From assembly GCA_022376465.1 (NCBI GenBank), contig JACDTU010000004.1:434001-498000 (forward strand): a stretch of 64,000 nucleotides of DNA, given 5' to 3'. The notes under the pieces are model-generated. The model did not search any database, was not told where the DNA came from, and was given only the letters and a program-made list of their open reading frames with translations. Within the stretch, counting starts at the first letter, position 1. Every line of letters starts with the position of its first letter. The translations under genes and the position numbers were made by a program. This DNA comes from Cubamyces lactineus. Its lineage: Eukaryota > Basidiomycota > Agaricomycetes > Polyporales > Polyporaceae. Shown in pieces: positions 56,203 to 64,000 of the stretch.

Positions 56203-58743
56203 TCAGCTCTCCGCGTCCGCGTCCGCGTCCGAGTCCGGCTTCTTTTCTTGGCCCTCTTCGCCGATGTTCTTTATCCATGCGCCGATAGCGCCCCTGTCGT
56301 GTATCGCCGCCGCCGCAGCCAAACCAATCAGTCAGCCAACGTCCCACCAACGAACGCAAATCGGGACAACCACACGCGGGCCGCCCCGGCTCCCCCAGCT
56401 CATCGCGCGTGCAGCGCGTGCAGGCCAGGGACCGCCGCCGGTAGAGCGCGTAAAAGCAAGAGGAGTAAGAAAAGACCGGGAGTGAACTCACAGGAACCCT
56501 TCGTGCCGGAGGAACAGCGCGCGCTTCGTGCCCTTGCTCCAGAACCGGATGGCGTACGAGAGCGTGCTGATCGTCGCCGCATGACCTGGTGGTGGTTGTG
56601 CGTTGTGTGTGCCCCCGCCGCAATCAGTCTCATCAGCACTTGGAAGCTAACAGATGTTATACGCCGACCGGCGAACACGGGCGCGCGGGGGATCAGCCCG
56701 GTTCCGTCGCCGCGAGAGAAGTCAGCAGGATAGGTGCCCTGTTAGGGTCGCGTCGCGTCGGGTGCAGACAAGCTTTTTGCCTAGCCTTATCGCCGACTTC
56801 TCTCGCGCGTCGAAAACGGGCGCATCCCCGACATGCACTCGCCCGCGCGAGCGCGAGCGCGGACGTCTGTGGCGCGGCGCATGACGTACCTCGAATAAAG
56901 TACCCTCCAAAGTATATCCGGTCTAGGTTGTACTTCTCCGCGTTCATGTACCTGCCAGCGCGCCCCGCCGATCGAGCGAGCGTAAATCAGCGTGTCCCAT
57001 TTTAGACTAAGCCCCCGCGCGTAAGTAGCAGATCGCCAAGGCACGCTAGCCAGTCTGCCCCTTCGGCGAACGTGAACGAAGGGCGGCTGACTGGCGCGCA
57101 CCAGAGCGCGGGCGGGCGAATGGGGCGAATGGGGGAAGAGGACGTACGCAATCTGGCCGATGTTGTTCGATATCGCGTACAGCAGGCTCTTGCTGATGTC
57201 CTCGGGCGTGAACGTGCCGCGCTTCCCGCCCTGCTTCTTGAACACCTTCCCAAACGTGCTCGCGATCATCGTCGACTTGAGCCCGAGCTTGCTGTAGTCG
57301 GAGCCGTAGATGTCGCCCACGAGCATGTCCACCGTCTCGTTGTTGCCCTTTTCTGACAGCGCGAGCATCTCTGCGAATTCGTACATTGTGCTCGTTAGGT
57401 TCAGTTGGAGTGATTCAAGACGTGTGCACGCACCGTCAAATGTCGTCGCAGGTGTCAACAGACTGAGCAAACCCCAAAGTGTGCCCCCGCCCAAGCTCGT
57501 CCCGCTCACACGCTCGTACGACCCATCCTCGTCGACCTTGACGATCGACACGCCCGAGCCGATATTCACAAGCAAGCACGGCAGCTGCGGCACGGGATCC
57601 TGCACGAACGACACCGCGTACTTTGGCGGGTCCGGGCTCGGGCGCTCGAGCTGGTGCTGCGCGGGGTGCGAGACGGAGTGGATGAGCTCGTCCGAGAAGT
57701 AGTACACCTCATCCGGGATGAGCGTGATGAACTTGAGGCCCTCGATGAGGCACGCCATCTCGTCCTCGCGGTGCACCTCGACCTGCAGTTCGCGCGCGAG
57801 CACGTCGTAGAACCGGTGCGCGCCGCCGCCCGTCGCGATCACCTTCACGCCGCGCCGCATCTCCTCGAGCGGGACGCCGTTCACCTCGGCGGACCGCTCG
57901 ATCAGCGTGCGGATGAACGCGAGACACTCGTCGATGTGCTCCGTCTCGAACCGCTCGAAGTTGAGCGAGCCCCCGGGGAAGTGTTGTACGGATGCCCGCC
58001 GCAATAGCGAGTCGTGCAGCAGGCTGTGGTTCACGGAGTCTGGTAGGAGCGACGCTGTCGCTGTCCCGTGCAATGTTGAGCTTGCAGACGCCGCGGTGGA
58101 ATCTGCTCTGGATGTATGCGAAGGAACGTCGAGATAGCTTCCATGACCATGACCGTTACACTGCTCGAGAACAGCTGGTGTGAGTGCGCCCCTCGGATGG
58201 CCATTGAGCTTCGCAGAGGGTGGCGGCGATGATATAGGGCTCTCTCTCGTCGGAGAAGACGACAAGGGGGTGGAGATATCGCTCGGACTTGATCCGCGGG
58301 TTGCGATTTGTGAGGGCGAGGATGGCGGGTTTGTCGACCGCGTGAAGTAGATGACCTTTGCTAACGAGCCTCCAATCTGACGACGAGCCCCATTGAGCTG
58401 CGATACGCAAAGCGAGAGGGAGGCACTCACGTCGACGGCGATGTGGGACACGGGCTCGATGTAGTTGGGGAAGTAGATACCACGGCTGTCGCGCGTCTGG
58501 TGGTGGTCGCGCGCGAGGCGAACAGGGCATGTGAGCAGGGTGTGCGTGTGTGCGCCGCGGAGAGCAAATGGGCAGCAGACAAGACAAAGGGGCGCAGCGC
58601 GGATCGCGAGAAGCTGGGAAGACTGCTCCCCGCTCTACGCGATGCGGACGTACCTCGGGCGACTCCTCATCCAGTATCATGGCTCCTCTCGTGTCGACCT
58701 GGATGGTCTTGGCGGTGGGCAAGGACGGTCCTGCGGTGGGCAT
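56203..58743 (-). CDS. Pantothenate kinase (eukaryotic PanK)
   Basis: This enzyme makes 4'-phosphopantothenate, the first and rate-setting step of coenzyme A synthesis, in the cytosol. The exons run from MPTAGPSLPTAKTIQVDTRG, through YFPNYIEPVSHIAVD and IGGSLAKVIYFTRS (N-terminal nucleotide-binding strand), VKVIATGGGAHRFYDVLARE, CLLVNIGSGVSIVKVDEDGS, YERVSGTSLGGGTLWGLLSL, LVGDIYGSDYSKLGL, FGGYFIRGHAATISTLSYAI and ALFLRHEGFLGAIGAWIKNI to an Asp/Ala tail (DADADAES). All signature blocks of the acetate/sugar kinase fold are present, including the GGGAHRF loop near the catalytic Glu. A Ser/Pro-rich insert of about 100 residues after IYFTRS is unusual. Feedback inhibition by acyl-CoA is a family property, not seen here. 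Confidence 0.92.
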
Positions 58744-60244
58744 GGTCGTATGCTCCTGACGAGGATGGTGGTCGTGTGTGGTTTTCGTAGAGGCGAAGGT
58801 GGGTGTATACGTGTCCCGGTTATAGCCTGCTCAGGCGAGCACCCCAAGACAAGTACGCGGAGGTATATAGGGCGGCTGGGGTGTTGTTTAGGTCAGGACC
58901 CGAGTAGCCGAAGGATGTGGTATAGTTGCCGATCCAAGCGGGAGCCCAGCAGGCGGAAATATGCAAGTATCTGCAGACGGCGTCGAGCGGGAGGATGGAC
59001 AGCAGCAGCGGGGATAGGACGTGGGATGTGGGAGAGCAGGCGCGAAAGAGAGCGGGGGATGGTACGACGCGCGTCCGAGGGCGAGTCGTACAAGACGGTG
59101 CCCCGCATCCGTCGGGAGTCGCTGCCAGTCGGTCCACTCCGATCGCGGATCCGAGCGCGCCCACTCTCTCCGCCAATTTCTTCCTCCTTACCACCACCGT
59201 CCCCACCAATGCACAAACGGCCCGCATAGTAGCTAGCACACATACACGCACGCGGAACCGTGCCTCCCGTCAGCCAATACCGACTTAAGCGTTCCGCCAT
59301 AGTGTCACAGACGTGGGCGCCGCGTCGTCCAATTTCCATGCTCCCTGCTCTTTTGCGCCATATATTCACAGCATGCCAGGCACATTGGTTCAACCTGGAG
59401 AACGCGGACCCAGATGACCTATGCCAGTCTATGCTCCGAGTCTTGACCGCTGACAATCCACCACAGACATGGGGACATCCGGTTTCGGTCAAGTTGAAGC
59501 CGAAGGTCTGTTGGTAATAGGGGGCGATAAACATTCGGCACCGGAGGCAGTTGTTAGCTCAGGCAAGTTTACGGAGTGCACAGCCGGTGTGGTATTCACG
59601 GAGGAAATACAGGTATCTACTACCTGCAGAGCTCAATTGTTACATGCTACAGATTCTGAGGCATTCTGTTCACAGAGCAGACACCTGGATGATTCAATGA
59701 AGAGCCGATCTAGACCGGAATGTGAGTTATCCCTAGCTATAGGCTGCAGCTGCGGTACCGGTAGCATCACTCAAGAATGGCGGACTTGAAGTACACAGTC
59801 AGCGCATGGATATAGTACTCGTACGCTACGACGAGCTTCACTCTGTACTTGTCCCATCTCAATCTCGTCCCGTTCCCGAGGATGGCGGCGAGGTGCGAGC
59901 ATCGACAACGAAATCAACATCCGGTATGGAACAGCATTGTACCATGCTCGGCTTATCATGTTTCTCAGCGATGGCCCATTCGCAAACAAGGCAGTCCTCG
60001 ACCGATTTGCCTGCTTGTGCTCGTCCTCAGGCTATCACGAGATTCGGTCTCATCGCCGTATAAGATGCTTCTGCAGCACCGACGACCTATGCGGAGCTCT
60101 GACGTCTATATTGACCTGCTTTGAGATAGAGTTCAGGGCAATGGACAGCTATATACTGCAGCAGCTCAGAGCTGGTTACCGCAGCGCTGATCACTAAACC
60201 TGCTATATAGGACGTGCATCCGCTGCGTCTGACAAGCAAGCTCA
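58744..60244. other. Intergenic, no supported gene
   Basis: This interval lies upstream of pantothenate kinase (minus) and upstream of the dead BTB copy E (plus). Long open frames (58531-59229 plus, 58893-59534 minus) have arginine-rich, domain-free sequence and look like chance frames in GC-rich DNA. The stretch GATAGAGTTCAG near 60125 recurs upstream of copy F near 61773. Confidence 0.45.
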
Positions 60245-61331
60245 ATGGCTCAATCATCCAAACAGACGAACGCAGAGTCCGCCGACGCTATTGAACGCGA
60301 TGGCGACTACTGGTTCGACGACGGGAACCTCGTCCTCATTGCCCAAAATCACGGCGCGGGCGCACGCCCCAAGGAATTCCGCATCCACATAGGTGTCCTG
60401 GCGCGCCATTCGCAGACCTTTCAGCACTTCAACAAGAGCGTGATCCAATCGACCAGTCCAGATTCGGAGGAGGCAGGGGTCGACTTCGAAGCGCTGTCCT
60501 CTCATACGCTTGGACGACTCTTACCATGATGTCAAGGCCTGGCTTAGCGCGCTATACGATGGCCCGGCGTGAGTAGATTCGGGTACACGTTGATACTGGT
60601 CAGGGCGATGACGCTCGACACTATCTCCTCATTGTAGTCGACCCCTTTCAGAGGTGCCCATCCCCTTCAGTGAAGCGGCGGCGCTCATACGACTTGGACA
60701 CGAGTACGAAACGAGGCCGATCATGATGCTCGGGCTACAGAGCCTCTTTACGACCTTCAAAGCTCGAGCAGTATGGACCTGGCATTCAGTGCAGAAGGGC
60801 CAATTTACACCCGTACGTGCGCTCGGCAAAGAGTGCATCGAAGCTGCCAATCTGTTCCGCATCATCGACTGCCCCGGCTTGCGCATCCCGGCGCTGTACG
60901 CCTGCTCTGCGATCGACACGAAACACCTTGCCAGCGGGGTTGTGCGCGCGGACGGATTCGTGGAGGAGTTGCCTCTCGATGATCTGGAGCGGTGTCTGAA
61001 GCTTCGCGCGTGTATGGACGGGCTGTGGATGGACCACACCATGGACACCTTGACCCTGCCGTCGCGCCAGGACTGTCTGCAACCGAGGGTCTGCAACAAG
61101 TGCGTCCGAGAGAGCAAACCGATCCGCATCCCCCACCGGTCCCCCGTGTACTACAAGACTCTGCCTCGGTGGTTCGGACCAGTTTTTCCAGATTAGCAGA
61201 AGACTGCGCTATGCAAGCATTGCCGCGTCTTTCTCGCCAAGCGCGAGCGGGCGTTCAGGAAGGGGTTGTGGCACATTCTCCCCACGATGCTAGGTCTGCC
61301 AACCCCGGAGGATTGGGAGCACTTTCCCTGA
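60245..61331 (+). pseudogene. BTB gene E, frameshifted and with an internal stop
   Basis: The first exon starts MAQSSKQTNAESADAIERDG and has the usual core (YWFDDGNLVLIAQNHGAGAR, HIGVLARHSQTF). After SEEAGVDFEAL the frame is lost: DDSYHDVKAWLSALYDGPA continues in another frame. After the intron, VPIPFSEAAALIRLGHEYET, NLFRIIDCPGLRIPALYACS, the cysteines CLQPRVC and LCKHC and the ending LWHILPTMLGLPTPEDW are all recognisable. A TAG replaces the conserved Trp of GPVFPDW at 61194-61196. It is clearly a decayed tandem duplicate of copy F (61875-63005). Confidence 0.85.
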
Positions 61332-61874
61332 GGTAACGCACACTCACTTTTCTTAGTGAGTATCCCGGCTCACGCTTGATTCATCGCATGAATCCACATG
61401 ACTTCTTTCCGTTGTCGTTAGGAACAGGGTCTGGAGATGAATGCCCACGATCTATGCTAGCCGTGCCTACTATGGCCGGCCACCTCTCTCGTTCTCAGCG
61501 CTATGTATGACCGACCGTCCACAGTAGAAGAATATGCATAATTGATTTCACCGCATGACTCGGAATACATGAAAACGACATATGTTGATGATCTACTCAA
61601 TCTCCAACAATCAGACATCGACTGCAGATATCACGAAGTCTGCGACATCCTGCTACTTCGAGCGATCCGTCTGACACTAGCCTACGCTCACGACGTTAGG
61701 CTGGCAGCGTCTGGAGCGTGGATAGACTGGCAGATTCCGGTGTTGCAGGATGCCTTCTTATAGAGATGTCAAGATAGAGTTCAGTCCTGTGCCAGGGGCA
61801 GCCGCATACCACAGCACTAACTTGGGTGGCCGATGTAGGGCCGCACGTACCCACGTCCGCACAGGTGCACTAGT
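61332..61874 (+). other. Intergenic between BTB copies E and F
   Basis: This presumably holds the promoter of copy F. The only notable content is the short stretch GATAGAGTTCAG shared with the DNA upstream of copy E, a trace of the tandem duplication. The open frame 61542-61763 is unremarkable. Confidence 0.4.
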
Positions 61875-63005
61875 ATGATCAGTGCTACCAATCGCTCACA
61901 AATGGCACCCCAGTCTCCGCAACAGACGAAAGCAGACTCGGACTCTGATGCCGTACAACGCGATGGCGACTACTGGTTCGACGACGGGAACCTCGTTCTT
62001 ATCGTCAAGGATCACGGCGCCGCGGCGCGTTCCAAGGCATTTCGCGTCCACATAGGCGTCCTGGCCCGCCATTCGCAGGCCTTCAAGGACTTGTTCAGCG
62101 GAGAACTACTCCCTCAACCGACCACCCCAGAGGAGGCAGAGACAACGCTGGACTTGGACGGGTGTCCCAGCTTGCGCATGCCGGATTCGTACCATGACAT
62201 CAAAGCCTTGCTTCGCGCTCTGTACGACAGCCCAACGTGAGTACACACACATAGCACGCCGACCACGTCGAAAGCGCGCCGATACCAATCACCCGTCATT
62301 CATCCCAGGCGTCCCCCTCTGGAGGAGCCCATGCCGTTCAGCGAAGCGGCCGCGCTCGTGCGGATCGGGCACAAATACGATATAGGCCCTCTCCTGAACC
62401 TAGGCCTCAAGAGCCTCAGCGCGACCTTCAGCCCACGAGCCGTCTGGAACTGGCACTCTGTCGCACAGAAGGGGCACACCACCCCCGTGCGGTCGCTCAG
62501 CACCGAGTGCGTCGAGGCCGCCAATCTCTTCCGCATCACCGGCCACCGCCGTCTGCTGGTGACCGCGCTGTACGCCTGCTCTGCGATCGACAAGAAGTCT
62601 CTCACGGGCGGGGTGCGACGCGCAGACGGCGCCCTGGAGATTTTGTCTCCCGACGACCTGCAGCGGTGCTGGGAGCTCCGTGCGTGCATGGACGCGCGGC
62701 TGATGGACTACATCATGGACACCCTGGCCCTGCCGCCGCGCGAGGAGTGCCAACAGCCCAAAGTGTGCAACAAGGTCGTGCGGCAGAGTAGGCCCCTCCG
62801 GGTGAGCCTTCGGACGCCTGTGTTTCACAAGGCGTTATATGGGGGCTTCGGACCGGTCTTCCCAGACTGGTCGTTCAATCCGTCGTTGTGCGGGCATTGT
62901 CGAGCGTTCCTCGCCAAGCGCGAGCTCTCGTTCAGGAAGGAGTTGTGGCACACCCTCCCCGCGATGTTGGGGCTGTCCATCAAGGATTGGCAGGCGAATT
63001 CCTGA
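61875..63005 (+). CDS. BTB/POZ domain protein (copy F)
   Basis: The exons are 61875-62236 and 62309-63005, 352 aa. The BTB core is RDGDYWFDDGNLVLIVKDHG, VHIGVLARHSQAFKDLF and MPDSYHDIKALLRALYDS, then the phase-2 intron. Exon 2 has AAALVRIGHKYDIGPLLNLG, AANLFRITGHRRLLVTALYA, the cysteines CQQPKVC, 40 residues, LCGHC, and the ending LWHTLPAMLGLSIKDW. Intact. It is the live partner of the neighbouring dead copy E and the clearest example of the family. The start could also be the Met at 61902 (MAPQSPQQTK), which resembles the start of copy E better. Confidence 0.85.
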
Positions 63006-63315
63006 GGTAATGCAGGCCCGCGCTACTCTGCCAAGGATTTCAGCTCACGCTAAGGCTCGTGAATGGATGATCGCTTACTACCATCAGCGTAGCCGTTAGG
63101 ATCCCTTGCAGAACAGGCCAGTGGTTCGAAACGTGATTTGCATGGACATTCCATACCAAAGCTGAACGTCTTGTGATGATCTGCCAACGGCAAATACCTT
63201 TTACTATCATCCAACGCTTGATGTAGCGCAATGTATTGCTGTCCACAGTAAGAGAAAACACCGCTTCCACCGTACAGACACGAGAGAATAACATCTCGAC
63301 AACGGCACGCACGAA

Positions 63316-64000
63316 TCAACCTCCGATCGCCGAGATGACGAGGTCCGCAGCCGCCTGCTGCTCTGCCCGGACCCCAACCTCGAGCGTGACGCCCTGCGCC
63401 TTCGAGTACGTCATGCGACACCGGACGAGCACCTTCCCGCCGCCCCCGGCGACGAGACCGGAGAGTTGTAATGTGTGCACCGTGGGCGATTGAGGGTCTT
63501 CCGTGCCGCCCAGAGGCTGCATGTTGAGGATTTCGATGACGGAGTTGCATGCCGCTGTACAATGGCGATATGTGATCAATGACGTCTGTGCCTCTGATAT
63601 GTGAGATGTAAATAGCGTACCTTTGAGCGACTCCATTGCAGGCAGGGAGAACGTTTCCGTGACGGAGACACCGCCGCGCATACGGTCCCATTCCGACGCG
63701 AAGGTGACGTAGCTCGGGACGATGTAGTCCGCCGCGGCGAGCTCCGTCTCCTCGAGCTGGTACTCGTCTTCGTAGCCCTCCTCCTCGGGCTCGCCTGTGG
63801 AGGGGTCGAGCTCCTTGCTGACGAACTTGAGGATGCACTGGAAGGACGCCTGCACGTACTCCTCGGGGCTCTCGCGCGTGAAGGACACGTACACGATCCC
63901 GGGCGATGACGCGGAGGTGAGTGTAGGAACGGGAATGATGAAGTCTTCTGTGAGCCCAGACTCGGCTTGGGGTTGCATGATGACGGAGACTTGCTCCAGC
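63316..64000 (-). CDS. Coatomer gamma subunit (gamma-COP), C-terminal part
   Basis: The gene runs off the right edge. Visible are the gamma-COP appendage: LTEDFIIPVPTLTSASSPGI, VYVSFTRESPEEYVQASFQC, TLKF-type strands, an acidic linker (PEEEGYEDEYQLEETELAAA), YIVPSYVTFASEWDRM and, after an intron at about 63554-63621, ACNSVIEILNMQPLGGTEDP and VHTLQLSGLVAGGGGKVLVR, ending AADLVISAIGG. This subunit (Sec21 in yeast) is a core part of the COPI coat for Golgi-to-ER and intra-Golgi transport; the appendage binds ArfGAPs. The gene is convergent with BTB copy F, 310 bp away. Confidence 0.88.
   Translation of the reverse strand, partial: LEQVSVIMQPQAESGLTEDFIIPVPTLTSASSPGIVYVSFTRESPEEYVQASFQCILKFVSKELDPSTGEPEEEGYEDEYQLEETELAAADYIVPSYVTFASEWDRMRGGVSVTETFSLPAMESLKGTLFTSHISEAQTSLITYRHCTAACNSVIEILNMQPLGGTEDPQSPTVHTLQLSGLVAGGGGKVLVRCRMTYSKAQGVTLEVGVRAEQQAAADLVISAIGG

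Noticed and set aside
58893..59534. 213-codon minus-strand frame upstream of pantothenate kinase
   Set aside because: Arg/Ser-rich, domain-free and overlapped by other open frames in the same GC-rich stretch; looks like chance.

Overview
The window is nuclear DNA of a filamentous basidiomycete, most likely a wood-decaying Agaricomycete (Polyporales-like). The evidence is gene structure and content: short GT-AG introns of about 45-80 bp and many small exons, GC-rich coding sequence, a GH7 cellobiohydrolase, the mushroom-specific DUF6534 membrane family, an expanded BTB family, and Agaricomycete-type tnp2 transposons. No species can be named from sequence alone.

The left part (1-32 kb) is mostly housekeeping. 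In order it holds an F-box protein, the alpha subunit of mitochondrial processing peptidase (MPP) with a tRNA-Cys gene upstream, a DUF6534 membrane protein, a ferroportin-type metal exporter, an Mdm1-like PXA/RGS/PX sorting nexin head-to-head with an OAC1-like mitochondrial carrier, a BTB gene, the GH7 cellobiohydrolase, a very long coiled-coil protein, a D-amino-acid oxidase and two low-complexity hypothetical proteins. Most of these genes act alone. Physical links are the shared 365-bp promoter between the nexin and carrier genes and the tandem or convergent placement of the rest.

The middle part (33-41 kb) is a BTB gene cluster damaged by mobile DNA. One BTB gene is cut in two by a 2.3-kb insertion bounded by near-identical inverted repeats of about 225 bp that carry tRNA-like (A box/B box) sequences. 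Nested inside are a solo LTR with a perfect 5-bp target duplication and a PIF/Harbinger miniature element with 44-bp terminal repeats and a Myb/SANT ORF remnant. Two copies of a roughly 300-bp SINE-like repeat with an intron-containing tRNA-Trp-like head lie at 17.6 and 33.3 kb. A homeodomain gene with three separate homeodomains follows at 41.7-43.6 kb.

The stretch 44.5-54.1 kb is transposon territory. It holds a MITE with a poly-G/poly-C palindrome, then a tnp2 (CACTA/EnSpm-type) transposase, an Hsp70 gene fragment, a minus-strand accessory ORF and a second plus-strand ORF with a long Pro-rich repeat. Short tandem repeats lie at both sides. The right end returns to ordinary genes: pantothenate kinase, a tandem pair of BTB genes (one dead, one intact), and the C-terminal end of a gamma-COP coatomer gene running off the edge.

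The two most distinctive signals are (i) the local BTB family, in which every copy long enough to show it shares a phase-2 intron after the BTB core and an invariant C-x5-C...C-x2-C cysteine set near the C terminus, and (ii) the nested insertion with tRNA-like inverted repeats. All exon structures were inferred by eye from splice motifs and reading frame.
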